From Virgisporangium aliadipatigenens (lineage in GTDB: Bacteria; Actinomycetota; Actinomycetes; Mycobacteriales; Micromonosporaceae), in assembly GCF_016863615.1 (NCBI RefSeq), contig NZ_BOPF01000015.1:206445-270444 (forward strand): 64,000 bases of DNA. Direction: 5' to 3'. Below are positions 34,183 through 43,055 of the stretch, piece after piece. The position numbers and the translations under genes were made by a program. Positions within the stretch are counted from its first letter, which is position 1. Each line of letters starts with the position of its first letter. A model generated the notes under the pieces. It had not been told where the DNA came from, ran no database searches, and worked only from the letters and a program-made list of their open reading frames with translations.

Positions 34183-35648
34183 GCCGTCGTCCTCCCCGCG
34201 GCGCGGACCAGGTTGCCCGCGATCCCGGGATGGCCGGCCCAGTGCAGGTGCAGGTAGGAGGCGTGCACCCCGTCCCGCACGAAGCCCTGCGGCTCCCCGC
34301 CGGCCCACCGCCACGCCGGCCCGCCGTCCGGCGGCGCCGGCCGATGTCCGGTGGTGGGTGCCGGGAGCGGTCCGCCGGCCATTGGCTTTGCCGGCCGATG
34401 TCCGGTGGGCGTGCCGGTGGTGGGTGCCGGGAGCGGTCCGCCGGCCATTGGCGTCACGATCGTCCGGTGGAACTCGTGCCCGGTCACGCGGGTGCCGGCC
34501 CCGCCCAGCCACGACGGGGTGAGCGCGACGGCGTCCCGGTAGCCGAGGGTGAGGCGTTCGCTCATGACGGCCGACGCGTCGAGAACGCCGCACATCGGGG
34601 CGCCGTCCAGGGTGCGGCACAGCCAGAGGAGGCCGGCGCACTCGGCGGCGATCGGGGCGCCGCGGGCGGCCAGGTCGGCGACCGCCCTGTGCAGCGCGGT
34701 GTTGCGGGACAGCTCCGGGGCGTAGACCTCGGGGAAGCCGCCGCCGATCACGAGACCGGCCGTGCCGGTGGGGAGCGACTCGTCGTGCAGCGGGTCGAAG
34801 GGGACGACCTCCGCGCCGGCGGCGGCGAGCAGCTCGGTCGTCTCCGCGTAGCCGAACGAGAACGCCGCCCCGCCGGCCACGGCGACGACCGGCCGCGCCC
34901 CGCCCGCGGCCGCGGAACGCACCGCGTCCTCCGCCGACCAGGCCGAAGCGGCGAGCGGTCCCGCCGACCGTGCCACCGCCAGCACCGCCTCCAGATCCAC
35001 CGACTCGCGCACCAGCGCCGCGAGCGCGTCCACGGAGGCCGCCGCGGCGGCGTGCCGTTCGACGACCGGGACGAGGCCGAGGTGCCGCGACGGGGCCGAC
35101 ACCGCGTCGCTGCGGTACAGGGTCCCGAGCACCGGCGTGCCCACCTCGTCCAGCGCCTCCCGCAGCAGGTCGGCGTGCCGGAACGAGCCCACCCGGTTGA
35201 GGATCACGCCGGCGATGCGCACCTCCGGCTCGAACGTCCGGAACCCGTGCACCAGCGCGGCGACCGAACGCCCCTGCGCGGCGGCGTCCACCACCAGCAC
35301 CACCGGCGCGTCGAGCAGCCGGGCGACGTGCGCCGTCGAGCCGAACGACCCGGCCCCGGTGCGCCCGTCGTACAGCCCCATGACCCCCTCGACGATCGCC
35401 AGCGAGGCACCGGCGGCGCCGTGTGCGAACAGCGGCGCGATCAGCGCTTCGCCCACGAGCACCGGGTCGAGGTTGCGCCCGGGCCGGCCGGCGGCCAGCG
35501 CGTGGTAGCCGGGGTCGATGTAGTCCGGCCCGACCTTGAAGCCGGCCACGGAGACGCCCCGCGCCGCGAACGCCGCGAGCAGCCCCGTGGCGACCGTCGT
35601 CTTGCCGTGCCCGGAGGCGGGTGCGGCGACGACCAGCCGCGCTACCAC
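34173..35648 (-). CDS. cobB: Cobyrinate/hydrogenobyrinate a,c-diamide synthase
   Basis: A 491-residue amidotransferase: an N-terminal ATP-binding domain with A-P-A-S-G-H-G-K-T-T (about residues 8-17) and K-V-G-P-D-Y-I-D-P-G-Y-H, and a C-terminal GATase with the nucleophile Cys in A-E-C-A-G-L-L and G-H-E-F-H near the end. It amidates the a and c side chains with glutamine. Between G-H-E-F-H-R-T and the final W-R-W segment lies an unusual Pro/Gly-rich insertion of about 45 residues with an internal repeat. The GTG at 35648 overlaps the cobO stop. Confidence 0.92.
   Translation of the reverse strand: MVARLVVAAPASGHGKTTVATGLLAAFAARGVSVAGFKVGPDYIDPGYHALAAGRPGRNLDPVLVGEALIAPLFAHGAAGASLAIVEGVMGLYDGRTGAGSFGSTAHVARLLDAPVVLVVDAAAQGRSVAALVHGFRTFEPEVRIAGVILNRVGSFRHADLLREALDEVGTPVLGTLYRSDAVSAPSRHLGLVPVVERHAAAAASVDALAALVRESVDLEAVLAVARSAGPLAASAWSAEDAVRSAAAGGARPVVAVAGGAAFSFGYAETTELLAAAGAEVVPFDPLHDESLPTGTAGLVIGGGFPEVYAPELSRNTALHRAVADLAARGAPIAAECAGLLWLCRTLDGAPMCGVLDASAVMSERLTLGYRDAVALTPSWLGGAGTRVTGHEFHRTIVTPMAGGPLPAPTTGTPTGHRPAKPMAGGPLPAPTTGHRPAPPDGGPAWRWAGGEPQGFVRDGVHASYLHLHWAGHPGIAGNLVRAAGRTTACV
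34337..34451. repeat. In-frame tandem repeat inside cobB
   Basis: Bases 34337-34385 recur at 34391-34451, with a 12-base in-frame insertion in the second copy. It encodes two copies of a G-G-P-L-P-A-P-T-T-G segment in the C-terminal GATase part of CobB. Confidence 0.85.
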
Positions 35649-36244
35649 TCGATGCCCCGCTGCCCCTTGCGGCCGGCGTCCATCGGATGCTTGATCTTCG
35701 TCATCTCGGTCACCAGGTCGGCGGCGTCGACCAGGGCCGGCGCGGCGTACCGGCCGGTGATGACGACGTGCTGGGTGGGTGGGCGTTCGCGCAGGGTGTT
35801 CACCACGTCCTCGACGTCGATCCAGCCCCAGTGCATCGGATACGTGAACTCGTCCAGCACGTAGAACTGATAGGCCGAGGACGCCAGGTCGCGCTTGATC
35901 TGCGCCCAGCCCTCGGCGGCCTCGGCCGCGTGGTCGCGTTCGTCGCCGGGGCGGGCCAGCCAGGACCAGCCCTCGCCCATCTTGTGCCAGGTGACCGCGC
36001 CGCCCTTGCCGCTCTCGCCGAGCGTGCGCAGGGCCGACTCCTCGCCGACCTTCCACTTGGGACTCTTCACGAACTGGAACACCGCGATCGACCAGCCGAC
36101 GCTCCACGCGCGCAGCGCCATCCCGAACGCCGCCGTCGACTTGCCCTTGCCGGTGCCGGTGTGCACGGCGAGGACCTGTTGGGTGCGGCGCTGGCGGGTG
36201 GTGAGCCCGTCGTCGGGAACGTGTTCCGGCTTGCCCTGTGGCAT
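35642..36244 (-). CDS. cobO: Cob(I)yrinic acid a,c-diamide adenosyltransferase
   Basis: A 200-residue CobO/BtuR ATP:corrinoid adenosyltransferase with P-loop T-G-T-G-K-G-K-S-T-A-A (about residues 30-40), F-V-K-S-P-K-W-K and V-L-D-E-F-T-Y-P as the Walker B region, and V-V-I-T-G-R-Y-A. It attaches the 5'-deoxyadenosyl ligand to cobalt. The ATG shares one base with the stop of the chelatase gene (TGATG). Confidence 0.95.
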   Translation of the reverse strand: MPQGKPEHVPDDGLTTRQRRTQQVLAVHTGTGKGKSTAAFGMALRAWSVGWSIAVFQFVKSPKWKVGEESALRTLGESGKGGAVTWHKMGEGWSWLARPGDERDHAAEAAEGWAQIKRDLASSAYQFYVLDEFTYPMHWGWIDVEDVVNTLRERPPTQHVVITGRYAAPALVDAADLVTEMTKIKHPMDAGRKGQRGIEW

Positions 36245-38313
36245 CAGGCCGCCCTTCCGATCCGGGTGTCACGAAGCAGTTCCGCCGAAAGCTCCGATAC
36301 GGGCAGGTGCTCGGCGTCCAGGGTGACGGCCAGGCGGGCGGCGAGGCCGAGTCGCACCGGCCCGGACTCGCAGTCGACCACGACGGTGGCCGTCCCGCGC
36401 AGGATCGGGGCGACCGTGGCCGGGTCGGCTCCCATGGTGTGCCGGCCGTCGGTGACGAGCACGACGAGGGCCCGCCGGTGCGGGTCGCGCAGCCCGTGGG
36501 TGCGCACGGTGCGGGCGGTCAGCAGCAGCGCGTCGGCGAGCGGGGTGCGGCCGCCGGTGCGCAGGTCGCGGGTGCGCACCGCGGCGATCTCGTGGCTGGT
36601 GGTGGGCGGGAGGACGAGTTCGGCCCCGGTACCCCGGAACGTGATCAGCCCGACCTTGTCCCGCCGCTGGTAGGCGTCGCGCAGGAGGCTCAGGACGGCG
36701 CCCTTGACGGCCCGCATCCGCCGGCTGGCGGCCATCGAGCCGGAGGCGTCGACGACGAAGAGCACGAGGTTTGCTTCGCGTCCCTTGTGGACGGACTCGC
36801 GCAGGTCGTCGGCGAGCGGGCGCCGTCGCCCGGAGGCGGCCGCGCTGGTCAGGGTGGCCGGCAGGTGCACGCTGGTCACCCGCCCGCGCGGCGTCCGCGC
36901 CCCGACGACCCGCCCACTACGGGTCCAGGCCGCGGAGCGCCGCCCGGCCCGAGCTCCCGTCCCGGTCCCCGGCACCGCCAGCAGTTTTGTCTTGAACGTC
37001 TTCTCGTCCGGCCGTTGCAGTGATTCGCCGATGCCGGACGGCCGCCGCTCGTCCCGCCCGTCGGGACCGCCGTCCCGAGGCGTGGCATTCGCTGGTGCGG
37101 GGTCGGATGCGGCGGCCGGCTCCTCGTCGGGCGCCTGGGCGGTCGGCTGGGGTGCGTCCCGGTCCGGCCCGCTGTCGTCGGCCCGGCTGTCGGCCGCTGC
37201 GTGATCGGCGGCGGCGCGGTCGTCGTCCGGGGTGTCGGCGTCGGTGTCGCGCCGTCCGGGCGGCGGGTCGTCGTCGGGTCCGTCCGGCCCGTGTTCCGCC
37301 TCGACGGCCGCGCGCGCCTCCTCCATCGCCTTGTCGAGCTGCCCCTCGTCCAGCCCCGGCGCGTCGAACGGGTCGCGCCGCCGCCGGTGCGGCAGGGCCA
37401 GCCGCGCCGCGTCCCGCACGTCCGCCTCGATGACCCGGGGCCGCCCGTGCCACGCGGCGAGCGCGACGGCCGTTCGGGCCACGACGATGTCGGCGCGCAG
37501 CCCGTCGACGTCGAACGCGGCACACACCGTCGCGATGCGGGTCAGCTCGGCGTCGGGCAGCAGTACCCCGGGGAGGCGTTCGCGGGCGGCGGCGATGTGC
37601 CCGGCGAGGGCGGCCTCGTCGGTGTCCCACCGGCCGGCGAACTCCTCCGGGGCGGCCTCGTACGCCAGGCGCCGGCGCACCACCTCGGCCCGCGCGGACG
37701 GCTGCCGCGGCGCCGCCACGTCGACGGTCAGCCCGAACCGGTCCAGCAGCTGCGGCCGCAGTTCGCCCTCTTCGGGGTTCATGGTGCCGACGAGCAGGAA
37801 CCGGGCGGCGTGGCGCACCGACACCCCGTCCCGTTCGACATAGGAACGCCCCATCGCGGCGGCGTCCAGCAGAAGATCGACCAGGTGGTCGGGGAGCAGG
37901 TTCACCTCGTCGACGTAGAGCACCCCGCGGTGGGCCGCGGCGAGCAGCCCGGGCTCGTAGGCCCTGACCCCCTCGGTGAGGGCCCGCTGCAGGTCGAGCG
38001 CGCCGACGACCCGGTCCTCGGTGGCGCCCACGGGCAGCTCCACGAGCCGGGCCGCAGCGGTGGCGGCGGGTGCCCCGGGGTCGTGCGGCCCGTCCGGGCA
38101 CACGGCGTCCGGGGCGGCGGGATCACACCCGAACCGGCACCCCACGACGGTCGTCACCGGCGGCAGCAGCGCGGCGAGCGCCCGCACCATGGTCGACTTG
38201 GCGGTGCCCTTCTCGCCCCGGACCAGCACACCGCCGATCCCGGGGGAGACGGCGTTGAGCAGCAGAGCGAGCCGCAGGTCGTCGAGTCCGACGATCGCGG
38301 AGAACGGAAACAC
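36244..38313 (-). CDS. ChlI/ChlD-like cobaltochelatase ATPase with VWA domain
   Basis: A 689-residue fusion of an AAA+ chelatase subunit (about 1-330) and a von Willebrand A domain (about 500-689), joined by a Pro/Asp-rich acidic linker. Walker A is G-E-K-G-T-A-K-S at residues 33-40, Walker B L-Y-V-D-E-V-N-L-L, and the MIDAS is D-A-S-G-S-M. It should power cobalt insertion together with CobN, whose gene is in the other riboswitch operon; a magnesium chelatase is unlikely because no bch/chl genes are near. GTG 38313 is the first start after the riboswitch. Confidence 0.9.
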   Translation of the reverse strand: MFPFSAIVGLDDLRLALLLNAVSPGIGGVLVRGEKGTAKSTMVRALAALLPPVTTVVGCRFGCDPAAPDAVCPDGPHDPGAPAATAAARLVELPVGATEDRVVGALDLQRALTEGVRAYEPGLLAAAHRGVLYVDEVNLLPDHLVDLLLDAAAMGRSYVERDGVSVRHAARFLLVGTMNPEEGELRPQLLDRFGLTVDVAAPRQPSARAEVVRRRLAYEAAPEEFAGRWDTDEAALAGHIAAARERLPGVLLPDAELTRIATVCAAFDVDGLRADIVVARTAVALAAWHGRPRVIEADVRDAARLALPHRRRRDPFDAPGLDEGQLDKAMEEARAAVEAEHGPDGPDDDPPPGRRDTDADTPDDDRAAADHAAADSRADDSGPDRDAPQPTAQAPDEEPAAASDPAPANATPRDGGPDGRDERRPSGIGESLQRPDEKTFKTKLLAVPGTGTGARAGRRSAAWTRSGRVVGARTPRGRVTSVHLPATLTSAAASGRRRPLADDLRESVHKGREANLVLFVVDASGSMAASRRMRAVKGAVLSLLRDAYQRRDKVGLITFRGTGAELVLPPTTSHEIAAVRTRDLRTGGRTPLADALLLTARTVRTHGLRDPHRRALVVLVTDGRHTMGADPATVAPILRGTATVVVDCESGPVRLGLAARLAVTLDAEHLPVSELSAELLRDTRIGRAA

Positions 38314-38334
38314 GCGTCAGTATCCCTTCCGCGG

Positions 38335-38450
38335 GTGTCCACGCCCGCAGTAGTGGCCGAGCGAACGGCCGGAGTTCCTGGCTCCCGGAGCGTCGCGCTC
38401 CGGTGACAGTGGCGGGACCGCCCCGGACTCACACCGGGTTCCTCCTGCAT
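38335..38450 (-). promoter_or_regulatory. Cobalamin riboswitch before the cob operon
   Basis: On the minus strand the conserved core is readable: GGAACCCGGTG, then GAGTCCGGGGCGGTCCCGCC and CCACTGTC, a GC-rich hairpin (CGGAGCG...CGCTCCG) and GGGAGCCAGGAACTC. This is the cobalamin riboswitch pattern, oriented toward the chelatase gene at 38313. It should lower expression of the cobalamin operon when B12 is plentiful. Confidence 0.9.
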
Positions 38451-38519
38451 ACCGTTCGAATGGCATGCTCGCCTACCGAAAGGGGCGACGTCAACGCGGG
38501 GCCCGCCACACTCCCCTCC

Positions 38520-39767
38520 TCAGCGGAACGGGTGGGGTGGCTGTTCGCCCAGGTCGCGCAGCACCCGCGTGCCCCAGCGGCGGGCGTGCCGGCGCAGCCT
38601 TCCGCGGGCCCAGGTGTAGGGGAGCGTCTCGTCGACGCGCAGGATCTGGTGTCCCAGCGGCACCGCCCGAACGGCGTGCCACCCCCGCAGCCGCACCTCG
38701 TCGGGAAGGCGGGCGGTGAGGTCGCAGAGCACGGGGTCGACGCCGGCGGCGAAGATCCCGGCGAGCAGGCCCTGAAGCGTCGGGTCCGCCGCGCCCAGCC
38801 GCACCGGCCGGGGTGCGCGCAGCGTGACGGCACAGTCGGCGAGCCACCGCCGGGCGGTGCGTACCCCCGCCTCGGAAGCCCAGTAACGCGCACGGCTCCC
38901 GGCACAGGTGATCCGCGGCGGCGCGGCCGAGGCGTCGGATCCGGCGAGCCCGCGCCGCGTGAGCAGCACCTCGACCGCCTCGCGCGCCGACTCCCGCACC
39001 GCCCGCCGCGCGTTCCACCCGGCCGCCGACCCCGCCCCGACGGCACCGCCCCGGGCGCCTTCGACGGCGAGCGTGACCGCCACCGTCACCCCGGGCAGGT
39101 CGGTGGGGACCAGGACCGTGCGCACCACCGCGTCGAGGTCGCGCAGGACGTCGGCGAGGAGGCGTTCGGCCGCGCGGTCGGGGTCGTCCGGGTCGGTGGG
39201 CCAGTCCGCGGAGGGCTCCGGCACCGCCGCCGGGTCCAGGGCGGGCAGCCGGGGCCGGAGGACCCACGCCGCCTGTGCCGCGTCGCGTTCGACCGACTCC
39301 AGGAGGGCACCCGCGGCCGCCGCCGCGAACGACCTCCCGGACGCCGCCCCGGACCGCCCCGGATCCACGCGGACCCGGACGGGCGAAGCGAGGTCGACGC
39401 GGGCACGGGCGGACGCCGCGTGGTCGATCACGGCCGCGGGGACGAGCACGTCGACCCAGGAGCCGTCGGCGCGCATGCTCCGCCCCGGCACGCAGTCCAC
39501 CGCGGTGAAGTCGATCGACGGGTGCGCCCGGGCGGCGTCGAACGCACCGACCCACACCCGCGCCGGATCGTCGGCGGGCACCCGGGGGATCGCGGCGCCG
39601 GGTTCCAGCGCGGCGCGTTCGACCAGGCCGCCGGCGGCCCGTGCGACGGCGAGCGCGGGAAGGACGTCGCCCACGCCGTCGACCGTCCACAGTGGACCGA
39701 TTTCACCAGGTGGGATCGGGGTGAGGCGCCGCCCCAGGAGCTCGACGGCCGCCAGCGTCGTTTCCAT
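38520..39767 (-). CDS. YcaO-domain protein (solitary)
   Basis: A 415-residue YcaO-family protein. The ATP-binding pattern of the family is visible: A-A-A-G-A-L-L-E-S-V-E-R-D-A near residue 165 and R-R-A-V-R-E-S-A-R-E-A-V-E in the second half. The C-terminus reads E-Q-P-P-H-P-F-R, close to the PxPxP end of azoline-forming YcaO enzymes but with Arg in the last position. YcaO proteins phosphorylate peptide backbones to make azolines, amidines or thioamides. No E1-like partner, TfuA, dehydrogenase or obvious precursor peptide is nearby. ATG 39767 has no clear ribosome site. Divergent from the LAL regulator. Confidence 0.75.
   Translation of the reverse strand: METTLAAVELLGRRLTPIPPGEIGPLWTVDGVGDVLPALAVARAAGGLVERAALEPGAAIPRVPADDPARVWVGAFDAARAHPSIDFTAVDCVPGRSMRADGSWVDVLVPAAVIDHAASARARVDLASPVRVRVDPGRSGAASGRSFAAAAAGALLESVERDAAQAAWVLRPRLPALDPAAVPEPSADWPTDPDDPDRAAERLLADVLRDLDAVVRTVLVPTDLPGVTVAVTLAVEGARGGAVGAGSAAGWNARRAVRESAREAVEVLLTRRGLAGSDASAAPPRITCAGSRARYWASEAGVRTARRWLADCAVTLRAPRPVRLGAADPTLQGLLAGIFAAGVDPVLCDLTARLPDEVRLRGWHAVRAVPLGHQILRVDETLPYTWARGRLRRHARRWGTRVLRDLGEQPPHPFR
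39685..39697. repeat. GTCCACWGTGGAC palindrome, copy 4
   Basis: Perfect copy inside the YcaO gene, read in a third frame (Pro-Leu-Trp-Thr). Confidence 0.7.
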
Positions 39768-39895
39768 GCACAGGGTTCGAAGCCGTGGGCGCTCCGGACG
39801 CCCCGGAGCCGCCGTCGAAAATTCATCGGAATCGGCACCCGTCCGGAACGGCCGCCACCCCGAACAGTCTGCAAAGCCAGAGCTGGGGAGGGCCG

Positions 39896-42424
39896 GTGGC
39901 GACAACAGGTCTTGTGGCGGGCGAGGCGGCGGCGATCGGCCGTCGGGCGGAACGCGAGCGGTGCCGCGAGGCGTTCGCGGCGTTGGCGGGCGGGCGGGGT
40001 GCCGTGCTGGCCTTCGCCGGGGAACCGGGCATCGGCAAGTCCCACCTGGTGGCGGCGGTCGGCGCGGAGGCCCGGCGGTCCGGTGTGCCCACTTTCGCAT
40101 GGAGCGGGGACGGCGTGCCGGAACGCGTCCCGGATGACACCGATCCCGGCCGCGCAAGCACAGGGGGGAAGGTGAGCTGGCGGGAACTGGTCCCGACGGT
40201 TCGCGCCCTCTCCGGCCGGCCGGTCGTGGTGCTGCTGGACGACCTGCACCGGCTGCCGGCCGCGCACGCGTACGTGGTCGAGGAACTGGCGCGGCTGCGT
40301 TCGGTGCTGGTGGTGCTCGCCTACCGGCCCCGGCAGCTGAAAGCGGGGCTGCGCCGGGCGCTGCGGGACGTCGAGTGCTTCCGGCTGGGGCCGTTCACGC
40401 CGGGTGAGGCGCGGCAGTTGCTCGGTGACCGGGCCGATCTGGACCGGGTGTACGCCGAGGGCGCGGGCAATCCGCGGTACATGCGGGCGCTGGCCGACGG
40501 CGTGGGCACCGCACTGCTCGAGGAGTTCGCGGCGCTGCCGGCGGAGTGGGCCCGGGTGGCGCGGGTGGCGGCGGCGTTCCAGGAGCCGTTCTCCCCGGAA
40601 CTGCTGACCGCGGTGGCCGGCGACGCCGAGGTGACCGCGGCGGCGGTCGACGCGATGCTGGCGGCCGATCTCGTACGCCCCGTCGCGACGGCGCCCCTGC
40701 TGGACCTGCGGCATCCCGTGCTGGCCCGGGTGCTCTACGCGGCCGTCCCCGAGGCGGAACGCCGCACCCTGCACCGCGCGATCGAGCGCGAACTGGCCCG
40801 GCGCGGCGCGGCGGCCGCCCGACGGGCCCCGCACGTGCTGCGCGCACCCGACCCCGAACGCCCCGACCACTGCACGACCCTGGTCGAGGCGGCCCGCGAG
40901 ACGGTGGACGTCGACCCGCGCACCGCCGCCGAGTGGCTCACCACGGCACGCACCCTGGTGCCGCCGAACGACCCGCGCTGGGCCCAGGCGCAGCTCCTGC
41001 TCTCCCACGCGAACCTGTTGCTGGGACGCTTCGCGGCGTCGCCCGTTCCGCAGAAAGACGTTCCGCAGAAGGAAACGACACTGCACGAGGAGCTGGCGGA
41101 TCTCGCGATCGACACCATGGACTACGTCACGGGTGCGCAGCACGCCGTGATCGCCGCCGAGACCGCGCGCGCGGCGGGGGACGCCACGGCGGAGGCCGGC
41201 GCGCTCGGGCTCGCGGCCCTCTCCTACGGCCACCAGCTGCGCCTGGAGCCGGCCCGCGCGGCGGCCGACCAGGCGGCGCGCCTGCTGGACGCGGCCTCGG
41301 ACGCGGCGGCGCTGCGCCACCTGTCGGCCGCGCACCGGGTCGGGGCGGCGGAGGCGCTGCTCGGCCTGCTCCCCGAGGCCGAACGTCACCTCCTGCGCGC
41401 GGTGACGCTGACCCGCCACTCGGGCCGGCCGGACCGGCTGCCGTCGGTGCTGCGCACGCTCGGCGAGGTGCAGCTGCGGGTGGGGCGCCTGGACGCGGCG
41501 CTGGACACGCTGGACGAGGCGGACCGGTTGGCCGGCCGCTACAACTCGCTCGACGTGCACACGGTGGTGGCGGTGCTGCGTTCGTCGGCGTTGCTGTGGC
41601 GCAGCCGGCGCGACGAGGGCGGCGCGGTGGTCGCGGCCGCGACGCGGGCCGCCGCCACCTGCGAGGGGATGCCGTGGGCCTGGGCCATCGACTCCCGCTG
41701 CGGCCTCGCCGAGGTCCTTCTTCATTCGGGGGAACCGGCACCGGCCGGCGAGCTGCTGATCTCGGCCGGCGGCGGGGACCGTCTGCCGAGGCTGGCGCCG
41801 TGGCGTCGGGTGCGCGCGTGGGAGACGCTGACGGCGGCGGCGCTGGCAAGGGGCGACCTGCGGGCGGCCGAACGCTTCGCCGGGATGGCCGCCGCGCACG
41901 TGGACCGCGTGCCCTCCGGGACCCGCCTGGCGTACGCGCGGCGGGCGGTGGCGCGGGTGCGGGTCGCCCGCCGGGACCTGGCGGGTGCGGTGCGCGACGG
42001 GCAGCGCGCGGCGGACGCGTTCACCGAACGGCGGATGCCGGTCGAGGCCGCCTGGACCCTGGTGGTCCTCGCCGGCCAGTGCCTGGACGCGGGGTATCCC
42101 ACGGGTGTGGCGCAGTGGCTGGACACCGCCGACACGCTCGCGGGCCGCTGCGGCGCGCTGCGGCTGCGCGACGAGGTGGCCGCGCTGCGGCGCCGGCTGG
42201 CCCTGCTCGGCCCCGAACCGGGCGGCCGGCTGGCGACGCTGACGGCGCGCGAGGTGGAGGTGGCGACGCTGGCCAGCACCGGCCTGAGCAGCAGTGAGAT
42301 CGCCGGCAAGCTGTACCTGAGCGTGCGAACGGTGGACAGCCACCTGGGCCGCATCTACCGCAAGGTCGGTGTCTCGACCCGGGTGGCCCTGGCGGCGGTG
42401 GTGCTGAACAGCCAACGGCCGTAA
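39896..42424 (+). CDS. LuxR-family ATP-binding (LAL) transcriptional regulator
   Basis: An 842-residue large LuxR-type regulator. An N-terminal AAA/NB-ARC-like ATPase has Walker A G-E-P-G-I-G-K-S-H-L and Walker B V-V-V-L-L-D-D-L-H-R-L; a long helical TPR-like middle follows; the C-terminal helix-turn-helix has L-T-A-R-E-V-E-V and V-R-T-V-D-S-H-L-G-R-I-Y-R-K. GTG 39896 has GGGGAGG just upstream; the frame extends to 39785 but without a ribosome site, and GTG 39917 is also possible. LAL proteins often control secondary metabolism. It may regulate the divergent YcaO gene or the downstream PadR-ABC genes. Confidence 0.85.
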   Translation: MATTGLVAGEAAAIGRRAERERCREAFAALAGGRGAVLAFAGEPGIGKSHLVAAVGAEARRSGVPTFAWSGDGVPERVPDDTDPGRASTGGKVSWRELVPTVRALSGRPVVVLLDDLHRLPAAHAYVVEELARLRSVLVVLAYRPRQLKAGLRRALRDVECFRLGPFTPGEARQLLGDRADLDRVYAEGAGNPRYMRALADGVGTALLEEFAALPAEWARVARVAAAFQEPFSPELLTAVAGDAEVTAAAVDAMLAADLVRPVATAPLLDLRHPVLARVLYAAVPEAERRTLHRAIERELARRGAAAARRAPHVLRAPDPERPDHCTTLVEAARETVDVDPRTAAEWLTTARTLVPPNDPRWAQAQLLLSHANLLLGRFAASPVPQKDVPQKETTLHEELADLAIDTMDYVTGAQHAVIAAETARAAGDATAEAGALGLAALSYGHQLRLEPARAAADQAARLLDAASDAAALRHLSAAHRVGAAEALLGLLPEAERHLLRAVTLTRHSGRPDRLPSVLRTLGEVQLRVGRLDAALDTLDEADRLAGRYNSLDVHTVVAVLRSSALLWRSRRDEGGAVVAAATRAAATCEGMPWAWAIDSRCGLAEVLLHSGEPAPAGELLISAGGGDRLPRLAPWRRVRAWETLTAAALARGDLRAAERFAGMAAAHVDRVPSGTRLAYARRAVARVRVARRDLAGAVRDGQRAADAFTERRMPVEAAWTLVVLAGQCLDAGYPTGVAQWLDTADTLAGRCGALRLRDEVAALRRRLALLGPEPGGRLATLTAREVEVATLASTGLSSSEIAGKLYLSVRTVDSHLGRIYRKVGVSTRVALAAVVLNSQRP

Positions 42425-42438
42425 CTACTCTGGAGGGC

Positions 42439-42984
42439 ATGTCGGCGACGCGACTGCTCATCCTCGGCCTGGTGCGGGGCCTCGGCACGGCCCACGGCTA
42501 CGCGATCCACAACGAACTGGTCTCGTGGGGCGCCGGCGAGTGGGCCAACGTCAAGTGGGGTTCGATCTACCACGCGCTGCGCCAGATGGAGAAGGAGGGC
42601 AAGCTCCGCCAGGCGAACACCGACGAGTGCACCGGCCGGGTCGACTACGCGGTGACGGAGGCGGGCGAGGAGGAGTTCCAGCGGCTGCTGCGCAAGTCGT
42701 TGCGGGACCGGCTGTCCCGTCCCGACCTGCTGTGTGCCGGGCTCGCCCTGATGACGTCGCTGCCCCGCGGTGACGCGATCGCCCTGTTGAAGGAACGGGT
42801 CGCCGAGGCCGAGCAGCAGCAGGCCGAACTGGCGGCCGGGGCCGGCCAACTGCCCCCCGGGACGCCGGGGCACGTGGCGGAGCTGTTCGGCTACTGGCGC
42901 ACGGCCGGGGACAACGACATCGCGTGGGCGCGTGGCCTCATCGACCGACTGTCCAGCGGCGCCTACACGATGGCCGACGAGTAA
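42439..42984 (+). CDS. PadR-family transcriptional repressor
   Basis: A 181-residue PadR regulator: N-terminal winged helix with L-I-L-G-L-V, H-G-Y-A-I-H-N-E-L, G-S-I-Y-H-A-L-R-Q-M and Y-A-V-T-E-A-G, then a C-terminal dimerisation helix region (about 95-175) as in the longer PadR-s/Vir-type members. It starts 14 bp after the LAL gene; a TACTCT box at 42426 with 7-base spacing could also give it a leaderless promoter. Its stop codon touches the first of two TCAA-N2-TTGA sites before the ABC genes, so it probably represses those in the usual PadR-plus-exporter pattern. Confidence 0.88.
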   Translation: MSATRLLILGLVRGLGTAHGYAIHNELVSWGAGEWANVKWGSIYHALRQMEKEGKLRQANTDECTGRVDYAVTEAGEEEFQRLLRKSLRDRLSRPDLLCAGLALMTSLPRGDAIALLKERVAEAEQQQAELAAGAGQLPPGTPGHVAELFGYWRTAGDNDIAWARGLIDRLSSGAYTMADE

Positions 42985-42997
42985 CTCAAACTTGAGT
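42984..42997. promoter_or_regulatory. Operator-like palindrome 1
   Basis: ACTCAA-AC-TTGAGT, a perfect 6-bp inverted repeat with a 2-base spacer, overlapping the PadR stop codon and the -35 of the next promoter. Its core is the exact reverse complement of site 2. Confidence 0.65.
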
Positions 42998-43021
42998 CGC
43001 CTCCTTCCGTGGCTCTATGCT
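42992..43021 (+). promoter_or_regulatory. Candidate promoter of the ABC exporter genes
   Basis: -35 TTGAGT (42992-42997) and -10 TATGCT (43016-43021) with 18-bp spacing. Predicted start near 43028 lies just before operator 2, so both sites are well placed for repression. Confidence 0.5.
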
Positions 43022-43029
43022 GGCCCGGC

Positions 43030-43043
43030 CCTCAAGTTTGAGT
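43030..43043. promoter_or_regulatory. Operator-like palindrome 2
   Basis: CTCAA-GT-TTGAG, the inverted form of site 1, about 46 bp downstream of it and directly before the AGGAG ribosome site (43044-43048). Confidence 0.65.
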
Positions 43044-43055
43044 AGGAGCGTCTCC

